A stretch of 35,686 nucleotides of DNA from Pseudomonadota bacterium (GTDB lineage Bacteria; Pseudomonadota; Alphaproteobacteria; Rhodospirillales; Magnetospirillaceae), in contig JAFAAW010000027.1 in assembly GCA_023426365.1 (NCBI GenBank), positions 1 to 35,686 of the forward strand, given 5' to 3'. The notes beneath the pieces are model-generated. The model searched no databases. It saw only the letters and a list, made by a program, of their open reading frames with translations, and was not told the origin of the DNA. Shown here in pieces: positions 20,771 through 31,549 of this stretch. How positions within the stretch are numbered: the stretch's first letter is position 1; each line of letters starts with the position of its first letter. Position numbers and translations under genes: made by a program.

Positions 20771-23428
20771 TCAGGCGGTGGCGGTTTCCACCGGCGCCGC
20801 CGGTTCGGCCGGCTTGGTATGCTCCGGCGTCTTGGGCGGGAAGGTGGAGATGATGGAGGTCACCAGCGCCGCCAGGAACGGCATGGATTGCACCACCAGC
20901 ACGATGGACCACAGGCGGATTTCCGGGTCGTAGAAATTGTGCTTGGGGATCAGCACGGCGATGGCGGCGATCCAGTGCAGCACCATCAGCGTGGTTTCCT
21001 CCAGCGTCATCTTGACCGCGTCCTTCAGGCCCACCTTGTCCGCCATCTTGGGGGTGCGCATGAACGGCGTGTGCTTGGTGAAGATGCCCTGCCACATGGC
21101 CCAGGCGATGGCATAGGTCAGGCCCATGCCGGCCACGGCCGACAGGAACCGCCGCTTCCAACTGCACTTCACCCGGGTCGAGTACAGGAAGATGTGGTGC
21201 ACGATCTTGGCGATGAACACGCCCACCGTGGGCAGGATGAAGAAGGCCAGCGGCGTGTCGAAGTAACGCGGCGCCAGCACCATGCCCAGGGTCCAGAACA
21301 GGCCGGTGATGCAGAACAGCAGATAGAAGGCGTCGGCGAACCACGGCAGCCAGCCGGACACGAAGTGGTACTTCTGCGCCGGGGTCAGGCCGGTGTTCTT
21401 GAACGGGATCAGGGCCTTCCAATGGGCCTTCAGAATCTGCACGGCGCCATAGGCCCAGCGGAAGCGCTGCTTCTTGTAGGCCATGAAGCTGTCGGGCACC
21501 AGGCCGTGGCCCATGCGCTCCTGGATGTAGCAGGACTCGTAGCCCATCTGCATCATGCGCAGGCCCAGCTCGGCGTCCTCGCAGATGCACCATTCGGCCC
21601 AGCGGCCGGACTTCTCCATCACGTCCTTGCGCACCAGGGTCATGGTGCCGTGTTGGATGATGGCGTTGGCCTCGTTGCGGAACACCATGCCGATGTCGAA
21701 GAAACCGGCGTATTCCCAGTTGATCATTTCCTTGAACAGGTCGTTTTCCCAGTCGCGGTGATCCTGGGGCGCCTGGACGTGGCCGACCTTGGGGTCCTCG
21801 AAATAGGGAACCAGGGCCGAAAGCCAGTCCTTGCGGACCTGATAGTCGGAATCGACCACGCCGATGATCTCGGCCTCGGGGTCGGTGACGGACAGGCCGA
21901 AATTCAACGCGCCGGCCTTGGCCCCGGGCCAGGGGGCGAGGTGATAGAACTTCACCTTGTCGCCCAGGGTGGCGCAATACGCCTCGACCGGCTTCCACAC
22001 CTCCTCCTTCTTCGTGTTGTTGTCCAACACGATGATCTCGAAGTTGGGATAGTCCATGGCCATCAGCGAATCGATGGTCAGCTTCACCATCTCGGGCGGT
22101 TCGTTGTAGCACGGCAGGTGGATGGACACCTTGGGGAAGCGCTTGCCGCTGCCGGGCGGCAGCGGCTTGAACCCGCGCTTCATGCGGCCGGCCCAGGTCA
22201 GCTCGGTCAGCTCGATGCCGTTGATCAGCACCACCACCAGCAACAGCAATTGTGCCGGTAGCAGCACACCGATCATCAGCTCCGTGGCGGGGGCGACGTC
22301 GCGCACCACCGGGGTGGACATGGTCCAGATCACCAATGTGGCGGCGAATTGCACCAGGACGGCAAAGAAGATCTTGCCGGGCAGGCGCAGCTCCTTCCAC
22401 TTACCCAGGAACCAGATGATCGGCAAGATGGCGATCAGCGCGGCGGCGGCCGCCTGGAACGGCCATTCCTTGAACTCGATCACCGGGCCGATCCAGTTGA
22501 ACTTGGGCTGGCGATCGACGGTGAAAATGCCCCAGTGCTTTTCCGAGGCGGTGTTGTCCAGGTTCACCTTCCACGGCTGGTCGAAGGCTTCCACCACGTT
22601 GTAGTCCAGGTTTTCCTCGTGCGCCCAGTTCAGGAACTGGCGCAGGAACATGGCCTGGTTGACCAGCGACGGCTCGGCCGCGCCGTTGTTGCGGCCGGCC
22701 GACGGCCAGCCCACTTCGCCGATGAACAGCGGCTTGTTGGGATAGGCGTCGCGGACCTCGTTCACCATGCGCTTGGTGAAGTCCATGGCCTTGTCGATGT
22801 GGACGCCGCCCGGTTCCCAATAGGGCAGGGTGTGGAGCGTGATGAAGTCCACTTCCTGCGCCACCTCGGGGTGTTCCAGCCAGATGGCCCAGGCTTCGGC
22901 GGTGGAAATCTTGACCCGCTCGGGCAGCATGGCGCGCGCCCGGCGCAGATAGCGGATCATTTGCTCGGGCGTCAGGCGGTGCAGGGTCAGGTTCTCGTTG
23001 CCGATGATCACCCGGTCCACGTTGGGATTGTCGCGGGCGATGCGGGCGATGTTGGCCAGTTCCACCTCGTTGCGGGCCAGACGCTCGTCCAGCCAGGCGC
23101 CGGGCAGCGCCTTGAGGCCGTGCTTGGCGGCCAGTTCGGGCACCTGGTCCAGCCCCTCCAGGGTGGAATAGGTGCGCACCTGATCCACCTGGCCGGCCAG
23201 CATGGCGAGATCCTCGTCCATCTCGGCGCGGGTCGGCAGCAACGTGCCGTCCATGTGCGGCATCTTGCGGACGATGGTGGGGTCGTCGTCGGCGCGCGAC
23301 GGCGAGAACGACACGCTCTTGATGGTGCCCGCCCACGGCATGGCGGTCTGCGGCCGGTTCATGACGAACCAGAAGCCAAGATTGCCGAGCACGATCAGCA
23401 GGAGAACCACGAGACCGGAAAGACGCAT
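20771..23428 (-). CDS. Membrane beta-glucan synthase: GH17-like domain fused to GT2 glycosyltransferase (NdvB-like)
   Basis: 885 residues. A membrane anchor (RLSGLVVLLLIVLGNLGFWF) is followed by a GH17-like glucanase domain at about 35-320 (VRTYSTLEGLDQVPELA, IIGNENLTL, FIGEVGWPSAGRNNGA with the usual glutamate, VEAFDQPWK). Two or more membrane helices come at 325-410. The GT2 domain spans about 430-690: IHLPCYNEPPEMVK, VVDSDYQ (DxD), CICEDAELGLRMM and QRFRWAYG (QxxRW). Further membrane helices run to about 860 and a Pro/Glu-rich tail closes the chain. The plan matches Pseudomonas and rhizobial NdvB-type enzymes that make periplasmic cyclic beta-1,3-linked glucans. It is in a single-gene unit, divergent from tex with a 326-bp gap. 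Confidence 0.88.
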   Translation of the reverse strand: MRLSGLVVLLLIVLGNLGFWFVMNRPQTAMPWAGTIKSVSFSPSRADDDPTIVRKMPHMDGTLLPTRAEMDEDLAMLAGQVDQVRTYSTLEGLDQVPELAAKHGLKALPGAWLDERLARNEVELANIARIARDNPNVDRVIIGNENLTLHRLTPEQMIRYLRRARAMLPERVKISTAEAWAIWLEHPEVAQEVDFITLHTLPYWEPGGVHIDKAMDFTKRMVNEVRDAYPNKPLFIGEVGWPSAGRNNGAAEPSLVNQAMFLRQFLNWAHEENLDYNVVEAFDQPWKVNLDNTASEKHWGIFTVDRQPKFNWIGPVIEFKEWPFQAAAAALIAILPIIWFLGKWKELRLPGKIFFAVLVQFAATLVIWTMSTPVVRDVAPATELMIGVLLPAQLLLLVVVLINGIELTELTWAGRMKRGFKPLPPGSGKRFPKVSIHLPCYNEPPEMVKLTIDSLMAMDYPNFEIIVLDNNTKKEEVWKPVEAYCATLGDKVKFYHLAPWPGAKAGALNFGLSVTDPEAEIIGVVDSDYQVRKDWLSALVPYFEDPKVGHVQAPQDHRDWENDLFKEMINWEYAGFFDIGMVFRNEANAIIQHGTMTLVRKDVMEKSGRWAEWCICEDAELGLRMMQMGYESCYIQERMGHGLVPDSFMAYKKQRFRWAYGAVQILKAHWKALIPFKNTGLTPAQKYHFVSGWLPWFADAFYLLFCITGLFWTLGMVLAPRYFDTPLAFFILPTVGVFIAKIVHHIFLYSTRVKCSWKRRFLSAVAGMGLTYAIAWAMWQGIFTKHTPFMRTPKMADKVGLKDAVKMTLEETTLMVLHWIAAIAVLIPKHNFYDPEIRLWSIVLVVQSMPFLAALVTSIISTFPPKTPEHTKPAEPAAPVETATA

Positions 23429-23637
23429 GAAGCTGCTTGCCCGTATTTCAGTTGGAGCGGTGGCCGCGAAACCGCCGATTTGGCGGCGCGGCCCTGGACG
23501 CCCGTGAAGCGACTATCATCGCACCAACCGGGCGCCGCGAAAAGATGGCGGCGAACATTATCCCCGCCCGAGGGGACTGTCCATGGGCTGCCAGGAAACC
23601 ACCCCATCATGGCGTCAATGGGGCCAGGGCGGCGCCA

Positions 23638-23673
23638 GGGGGGAGGCAGGGGGGCAGGGGGGCGCCAGGGGGG
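23638..23673 (+). repeat. Four G6 runs upstream of tex, G-quadruplex motif with direct repeats
   Basis: Runs of six G at 23638-23643, 23649-23654, 23657-23662 and 23668-23673, with loops of 5, 2 and 5 nt. The 15-mer GGCGCCAGGGGGGAG is repeated at 23631 and 23661. The runs are on the coding strand of tex, 82-117 nt before its ATG, so a quadruplex could form in DNA or in the mRNA leader. Confidence 0.75.
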
Positions 23674-23685
23674 AGACAGACCTGT

Positions 23686-23700
23686 TGGGGGCTTCCCCCA
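23686..23700 (+). repeat. Short hairpin in the tex leader
   Basis: TGGGGG-CTT-CCCCCA, a 6-bp stem with a 3-nt loop, 55 nt before the tex ATG. It follows the G-run cluster. Confidence 0.55.
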
Positions 23701-23754
23701 CCGCCCCGTCCTGGGGTACACGGGGCGTTCGTTCCGACCAGTCCATGGGGAAAG

Positions 23755-26097
<2,343 letters not shown>

Positions 26098-26105
26098 GAC
26101 CACGC

Positions 26106-27332
26106 ATGTTCCGCCGCCTGCTGACCGCCGCCGCCTTCCTGCTGTCCTGCTCGGGTGCTGCCCATGCGCTGCCCGGGGCGGCGGACCCCTCGGTGGTGAT
26201 CGGGGTGGTGGCGACCCAGACCGGTCCCGGCGCGGTGTCGGGCCAGGACGCGGTGGACGGCTTCAACCTGGGCCTCAAGCAACTGGGCTGGCGCTTCTCG
26301 AACCAGGAGGTTCGGGTGGTGGTGGTGGACGACAAGGGATCGCCCGACATCGCCCGCCAGCAGGTGGCCCGCCTGCTGGAGCGCGAGCGCCTGGACGTGG
26401 TGCTGACCGCCATGTCCGCGCCCTCGCTGGCGGCGGTGATCCAGCCGCTGCTGAACGCCCGGCTGTTCGTGCTGAACCTGGACCAGATGCCCGAGGAACT
26501 GGCGGGGGCGGGGTGCTCGCCCTGGCTGTTCAGCCTGGCGCCGCCGGCCGGCGGCGTGCACGAGGCGCTGGGGCAGTACCTGAACGGGGAAAAGGTGCGG
26601 CGGGTGGCGGTGGTCGCCCCGCCGGTGGGGATGTCGGACCAGGCGGTGACCGCGCTCAAGCACACCTTCGGCGGCGAGGTGGTGGCCGTCGTCACCCCCA
26701 AGCCCGGCGCCACCGTGTTCGACGACGAACTGGAGCGGATCGCCCAGGCCCGGCCCGACACCATCTATTCGCTGCTGACCGGCGGCATGGGCGGCGCCTT
26801 CATCCGCGCCTGGGGGGCGTGGGAGCACAAGGCCGAGGTGCCGCTGTATCCGGTGTGGACGGCCATGGAACGGCCGTTCCTGCCGGCCATGGGCGAGGCG
26901 GCGCAGGATGTCACCGGCATCGGCACCTGGAGCGCCGACCTGGACACCCCCTCGAACCGCCGCATGAACGCCGAATTCGAAGCGGAATACGGGCGGCAGG
27001 CCACCACCTGGGCGGCGCAGGGCTATGACGCCGCCTTGCTGCTGGATGCCGCGCTCAAGGCCACCAATGCCCGGACCAGCGACGCCGACGCGTTGCGCAC
27101 CGCGCTGCGCCGCGCGGACTTTGCCTCGGTGCGCGGCGCCTTCAAGTTCAACACCAACCATACGCCGGTGCTGAACTACACGCTGCGCAAGGTGGGGTAC
27201 GACGCCAAGGGACGCCCCATCCACGAGACCCATGCGGTGGTGTTGAAGGAATGGCGCGACCGCCTTGCCCCGGCCTGCCCCATGCGGTGGGTGGAGGAGC
27301 CGTTGCCGCATACGTCACCCAAGAAGCCTTGA
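26106..27332 (+). CDS. Periplasmic substrate-binding protein, branched-chain amino acid (LivJ) type
   Basis: 408 residues. A signal peptide (MFRRLLTAAAFLLSCSGAAHA) is followed by a Peripla_BP_6 fold: VVIGVVATQTGPGAVSGQDA, LGLKQLGWRF, then DDKGSPDIARQQVARLLE, YPVWTAMERPFLP and TTWAAQGYDAALLLDAALKA. Such proteins feed ABC importers for amino acids, amides or aromatic acids. No permease or ATPase gene is nearby, so it is an orphan and its ligand is unknown. It follows tex by 8 nt. Confidence 0.88.
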   Translation: MFRRLLTAAAFLLSCSGAAHALPGAADPSVVIGVVATQTGPGAVSGQDAVDGFNLGLKQLGWRFSNQEVRVVVVDDKGSPDIARQQVARLLERERLDVVLTAMSAPSLAAVIQPLLNARLFVLNLDQMPEELAGAGCSPWLFSLAPPAGGVHEALGQYLNGEKVRRVAVVAPPVGMSDQAVTALKHTFGGEVVAVVTPKPGATVFDDELERIAQARPDTIYSLLTGGMGGAFIRAWGAWEHKAEVPLYPVWTAMERPFLPAMGEAAQDVTGIGTWSADLDTPSNRRMNAEFEAEYGRQATTWAAQGYDAALLLDAALKATNARTSDADALRTALRRADFASVRGAFKFNTNHTPVLNYTLRKVGYDAKGRPIHETHAVVLKEWRDRLAPACPMRWVEEPLPHTSPKKP

Positions 27333-27391
27333 CGTAAACATCCTTGCGTATAGATAAGGGGGCTATTATCCCCACGCATGGACCGTCCGCC

Positions 27392-27871
27392 ATGGCCGTT
27401 TCCCCCCGCCTGTTGCGCGTGATCTTCAATCTGTGGCCGCCGTTCTTCGGCACCGGCATCCGGGTGCGCCACATCGCTCCCGATTGGCGCGCCATCGACG
27501 TCGAAGCGCGGCTGCGCTGGTACAACCGCAACATCGTCGGCAGCCATTTCGGCGGCAATCTGTTCGCCATGACCGACCCGTTCTACATGACCATGCTGAT
27601 GGGGGTGCTGGGGCCGGATTACGTGGTGTGGGACAAGGCCGCCAGCATCGATTTCGTCCGTCCGGGGCGCGGCACCGTAACCGCGCGTTTCCGCCTGGAC
27701 GAGGCGCGGATCGCCGCCATCCGGGCCGCCGCCGCCGGGGGCGACAAGGTGTTGCCCGAATTCGTGGTCGAGATCACCGACGGTGAGGGCGAACTGGTCG
27801 CGCGCGTTCACAAAACCCTGTACGTGCGCCTGCGCCGGGGCGGTGGGGCATCGGGGCGGCTGGCCGCGTAG
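27392..27871 (+). CDS. DUF4442 (hotdog-fold) protein
   Basis: 159 residues from ATG 27392. It begins SPRLLRVIFNLWPPFFGTGI and contains RWYNRNIVGSHFGGNLFAMT followed by DPFYMTMLMGVLGPDYVVWD, the features of DUF4442 proteins related to hotdog thioesterases. Catalytic activity is unproven in this family. It lies 59 nt after the binding protein gene and ends at a strong terminator. Confidence 0.85.
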   Translation: MAVSPRLLRVIFNLWPPFFGTGIRVRHIAPDWRAIDVEARLRWYNRNIVGSHFGGNLFAMTDPFYMTMLMGVLGPDYVVWDKAASIDFVRPGRGTVTARFRLDEARIAAIRAAAAGGDKVLPEFVVEITDGEGELVARVHKTLYVRLRRGGGASGRLAA

Positions 27872-27898
27872 GGCGGCGAGCGCCAAGCATAAGACTAA

Positions 27899-27930
27899 AG
27901 CATCGTGCGTCACATTTGACGCTCGATGCT
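27899..27930. terminator. Bidirectional terminator between DUF4442 gene and tamB
   Basis: AGCATCG (27899-27905) pairs with CGATGCT (27924-27930); inside, GCGTCA pairs with TGACGC, with a CATT loop. A thirteen-pair stem with one mismatch sits between two convergent stops. An A-rich side on the left and a T-containing side on the right fit use in both directions. Confidence 0.75.
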
Positions 27931-30900
27931 CTAATAATCTTTGCGCCAGTTCAGGCCGACGCCGCCGCCGCTTTCCATGCCCACCGAGCTTTCCACCGCG
28001 AAGCCGCCGCCCAATTCCTGCTCCACCGTCACCCGGCCCAGGCCGGCAACCCCCTGTTCCACCCGGACGAAGGTGTCCGGCGCGATGTACTTGCCCGCCG
28101 ACAGGGTGGGGGAGGACTTGCCCTCGGCGGCCGTTTCCGACCCGACGCCCAGCACGTCCAGCCCCAGGAAGCCGCGCATCTTGCCCAGCGGGTCGAACCC
28201 GCCCTTGCCGGTCAGCCCGCCGGTCGCCATCTGCGCCAACTGGAGTTGCTGGAACGCCGACAGCTTGCCGGCCTCGCGGCCGAACAGCAGGCGGGCCAGG
28301 ACCTCGTCCTGCGGCAGGGGTGGCGACGAGGTGAAGGTCAGTTCCGGCGCGCGGGCGGTCCCCGCCACCCGGACCTGGGCGGTGATGTCGGCGGTGGCGG
28401 CCTCGGCGGTGACGGCCAGGGTGGGGTCGATGGTGTCGCCGCCCTGGAACACCACCTCGCTGTCGGGTGTCAGCTTGAACGCCTTGCCCAACAGGTCGTA
28501 CTGGCCGCGCGCCGCCACCAGCCGCCCGGTCAGGCTGGGCTGGTCGGCGGTGCCGGCCACCGTCAGCCGCCCCTGCCATTCGCTGTCCAGGCCGCGCCCG
28601 CGCACGAAGGCGTGTTCCACCGCCACGTCGATGTTCAGCGGCAGGGTGGCCGCGCCCTCCGCTGCGCCCCCTGGGCGCGGCGGCGCGGCGGCGGCGCGTG
28701 ACGGGGGCGCGGCGCCGGGCCGGTTGATCTCCACCACCTCCAGATTGACCGGCCCGCCGCCAGTGATGCGGCCCACATCCACCTCGGCGCGCGGGATGGC
28801 CAGCCGGCCGCTGAGGCCGGTGTCGTTCAGCCGCAGATTGCCGTTGACGCTGGCCTCCACGTCGTCGCGGCGCAGCGCGGTGAAGCGCCGCAGGGTGACC
28901 TCGCCGCCATAGCCGCCATCGAGACCCACGGTGCCGGTGGCGCGGATACGGCCGTCGCCGGCGTCGCCGCCATCGGCGGTAAGGTCCAGGCGGTCGCCGT
29001 CCAGACGGGCGGTGGCACGCAGGCCGGTCACCACGGTGCCGTAATCCAGGTTTTCGTAGCGGCCGCCGGTCAGTTCCGCCCGCCCGTCGATGCGCGGGGC
29101 ATCCAGCGTGCCGCCGACGCTGGCGGTGCCGTCCAGCCTGCCGCTCAGCATATGGCCGGCCAGCGGCAGCGCCTCGCTCAGGCGCGCGGCGTCGCCGGTC
29201 AGGCGCAGGCGGGCGTCGATGGTTCCGTCGCCGGGCAGCCGGACGCTGCCCTGTCCTTGCGCATGCAGCGCGGCGCCGCTGTGCAAGTCGGCCCGGCCGC
29301 TGAGTACGCCGTCGCGCCAGTCGCCCACCGCCCGCGCGCTCAGCCCCTCCAGCCCGGCATCGCCGGTGCGGGCCAGCGCCAGCTTGCGGCCGTCCAGGGC
29401 GAAATGCACCCGTGGCGCCGCCAGGGTGCCGGTGGCCTCGACCGTGCCATCGATGGTGCCCACCGCGTCCATTCCGGCCAGCGCCAGCGGCAGGTCGCCA
29501 AGCCGCAGGCGGGCCTGCACCGCCTCGCCGTCCAGCCGGCCGTCGATGGTCGCCCGGCCGTCGCCGATGGCCACGGTGGCGGGCGCGACGATGGTGGACC
29601 TGCCCTGGCGGCGGATGACCATGGTGTTCAGCAGCCGCAGGGGGATGCCGGCGGCGGACAGCTCGGCACGCTCCACCGCGATGCGCTCCGTGGTGGCCGT
29701 GATCTCCATGCGCGCGGTCGGCACGGCGACGTCGGCGACGGTCAGGGCGTCGCCGCGCAGGCTCAGGTGCAGGGTCTGGGTGGGGCGGCTGTCCAGATCG
29801 GCGTCGGCCTCGATCCGGCCCGAGACCGGGCGGCCGATGATGCGTTGCCAGTCGCCCAGTTCCGGGATGGTGCCCGACAGGCGGCCGCGCACGCCGTCGG
29901 CGAAATCCAGGCTGCCGCCCACGACGGACCGCCCCGAGGAAATCCGCAACTGCTCCAGCCGGGTGCGGTCCAGGCGGGCGGTGGCCTCGACGGGAATGTC
30001 GGCCACGCGCAACGCGGCGCTCAACACTCCCTTGGGCTGCGACGCGTCGACCAGGTCGAAGGCCACCGCGCCGTATCCCGGCGGGGCGCCGCCCGCGCTC
30101 ACCCCGTCCACCACGGCGACGCCACGCGCCGCCGGGCGCTGGGGATTGCCGGCGATCCCGCCCATCACGCTGCCGCCGCCCTGCATTCCTTCGGCCAGAA
30201 CCCCTGCATCGGGCAGGTCCAGCCGCGTCCACAATCCCAGCCGGGGGGCGATGTGGCCGCCCGCCGTCAGCACGGCGCGCGCGCCGGTCAGCCGCGAGGG
30301 TTGCAGCCAAAGGCGGTCGCCGCGCAGGCTGGCCACCACATGCCCCCTTGGGCTGTGCCCCAGCGCGCGGTCCAAGGGGGCGATACCGGTGGCGACGTTG
30401 CGGCCATGCACGTTCATGGCTCCGCGCAACCCGTCGCCGGTCAGCGAGCCGGCCCAGGCGCCCTCTGCCCACAGCCGACCCTTCACCCGGGGGGCGCCGA
30501 GCGCCGCCAGATCGGCGTTCACCGCCAGTCGCAGGGTCGCCTGCCGCCCCCAATGGTCGAGAACACCGGCGGCCTCGGCGCTGCCGGCCACCGTGGTCAG
30601 CCGCGCCACGCCCAGCCGCAGCCGGCCGGCCGCCGGGCTGAGGTCGCCGGCCGCCGACAGCGAGATGGCGGTGCCGGGCAGGGCGGTGCCGTTCCACCGG
30701 CCGCCATCCACATCGGCCCGCAGGCCCAGCCGCCACAGCTCGCCATCGGTCAGCACGCGGCCGGTCAGCGCCAGTTGCCGCCAGCGCAGGCGGTCGGCCG
30801 CGCCCGCGCCCACATCGATGCGGCCGTTCAGTTCCGGGCTGGGCAGGCGGCCGACGATCACGCCGTCGCCGTTGGCCTCGCCCGCCAGGGGCAGTCCGGC

Positions 30901-31539
30901 CACCCGCTGCCAGCGGCCCAGGTCGGGGGCGCGCAGGTACCAGCGCAGATCGACGAAATCCAAGCCCGCCACCCCGGCGATGCGCAGCAGGTCGCCTTGC
31001 CGGGTGCGGGCGGCCACCTCCACGTTGCCGCCGCCGCGTTCCATCTGGGCGGTGCCGTTCAGGTCCAGTTCGACCACTTCGCCCAGCACCGGCGCCTCAA
31101 GCCGGACCGGCAGCCGCAGATCCTCCAGCAGCAGGCGCTGGGGCAGGGGCGGCGGGGCGGCCGGCGCGCCCCCGGCATCCGGCGGGGCAGGCTGGGGCAG
31201 GCGGTGCACACGGACCATCCGGGCGCTCAGGCGGTCGATGTCGAGCACCTTGCGCCACAGCCTGACCGGATGCCACACCAGTTCGGGCGCCGTCGCCTCC
31301 AGCCATGTCCCCTGCTCGTCCTTGATGCGCAGATAGTCGGCGCGCATGCGAAACGGCCAGCCCAGGCGATAGCCGTCCAATTCCAGCCCGGGCACGTTCT
31401 CTTCCAGCTTGCCCGAGGTCCAGCGCTCGCCCGGACCGGTGTGCAGAAAGACGTATAAGCCCGCCAGCAGCGCCACCGCGATCGTCACGGCGGCCGCCAC
31501 GCCAAGCCCCAATCTGCGCAGTGCCACGGAAAGGTTCAT
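27931..31539 (-). CDS. tamB: TamB, inner-membrane-anchored translocation/assembly protein
   Basis: 1202 residues. One N-terminal membrane helix (AAAVTIAVALLAGLYVFL) is followed by a very long repetitive beta-strand region, as in AsmA/TamB bridge proteins. The C-terminal DUF490 domain is clear: LPLNIDVAVEHAFVRGRGL, SLTGRLVAARGQYDLLGKAF, LPQDEVLARLLFGREAGKLS, and the end SSVGMESGGGVGLNWRKDY. It spans the periplasm and works with TamA to assemble some outer-membrane proteins and, by current views, to move phospholipids. It starts 10 nt after the tamA stop, so both form one operon. Confidence 0.95.
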   Translation of the reverse strand: MNLSVALRRLGLGVAAAVTIAVALLAGLYVFLHTGPGERWTSGKLEENVPGLELDGYRLGWPFRMRADYLRIKDEQGTWLEATAPELVWHPVRLWRKVLDIDRLSARMVRVHRLPQPAPPDAGGAPAAPPPLPQRLLLEDLRLPVRLEAPVLGEVVELDLNGTAQMERGGGNVEVAARTRQGDLLRIAGVAGLDFVDLRWYLRAPDLGRWQRVAGLPLAGEANGDGVIVGRLPSPELNGRIDVGAGAADRLRWRQLALTGRVLTDGELWRLGLRADVDGGRWNGTALPGTAISLSAAGDLSPAAGRLRLGVARLTTVAGSAEAAGVLDHWGRQATLRLAVNADLAALGAPRVKGRLWAEGAWAGSLTGDGLRGAMNVHGRNVATGIAPLDRALGHSPRGHVVASLRGDRLWLQPSRLTGARAVLTAGGHIAPRLGLWTRLDLPDAGVLAEGMQGGGSVMGGIAGNPQRPAARGVAVVDGVSAGGAPPGYGAVAFDLVDASQPKGVLSAALRVADIPVEATARLDRTRLEQLRISSGRSVVGGSLDFADGVRGRLSGTIPELGDWQRIIGRPVSGRIEADADLDSRPTQTLHLSLRGDALTVADVAVPTARMEITATTERIAVERAELSAAGIPLRLLNTMVIRRQGRSTIVAPATVAIGDGRATIDGRLDGEAVQARLRLGDLPLALAGMDAVGTIDGTVEATGTLAAPRVHFALDGRKLALARTGDAGLEGLSARAVGDWRDGVLSGRADLHSGAALHAQGQGSVRLPGDGTIDARLRLTGDAARLSEALPLAGHMLSGRLDGTASVGGTLDAPRIDGRAELTGGRYENLDYGTVVTGLRATARLDGDRLDLTADGGDAGDGRIRATGTVGLDGGYGGEVTLRRFTALRRDDVEASVNGNLRLNDTGLSGRLAIPRAEVDVGRITGGGPVNLEVVEINRPGAAPPSRAAAAPPRPGGAAEGAATLPLNIDVAVEHAFVRGRGLDSEWQGRLTVAGTADQPSLTGRLVAARGQYDLLGKAFKLTPDSEVVFQGGDTIDPTLAVTAEAATADITAQVRVAGTARAPELTFTSSPPLPQDEVLARLLFGREAGKLSAFQQLQLAQMATGGLTGKGGFDPLGKMRGFLGLDVLGVGSETAAEGKSSPTLSAGKYIAPDTFVRVEQGVAGLGRVTVEQELGGGFAVESSVGMESGGGVGLNWRKDY

Positions 31540-31549
31540 GGTCCCCTAT

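Larger units (their letters stand above)
23429..23754. other. Intergenic region between divergent glucan synthase and tex genes
   Basis: No supported gene in 326 bases. It should contain the promoters of both genes. The half nearer tex carries four runs of six G and a short hairpin, listed separately. No promoter could be placed with confidence. Confidence 0.6.

Noticed and set aside
29090..31458. Long plus-strand open frames opposite tamB
   Set aside because: Arg/Pro/Ser- or Gln/Gly-rich translations typical of antisense frames in high-GC genes; tamB on the minus strand is a clear family member.
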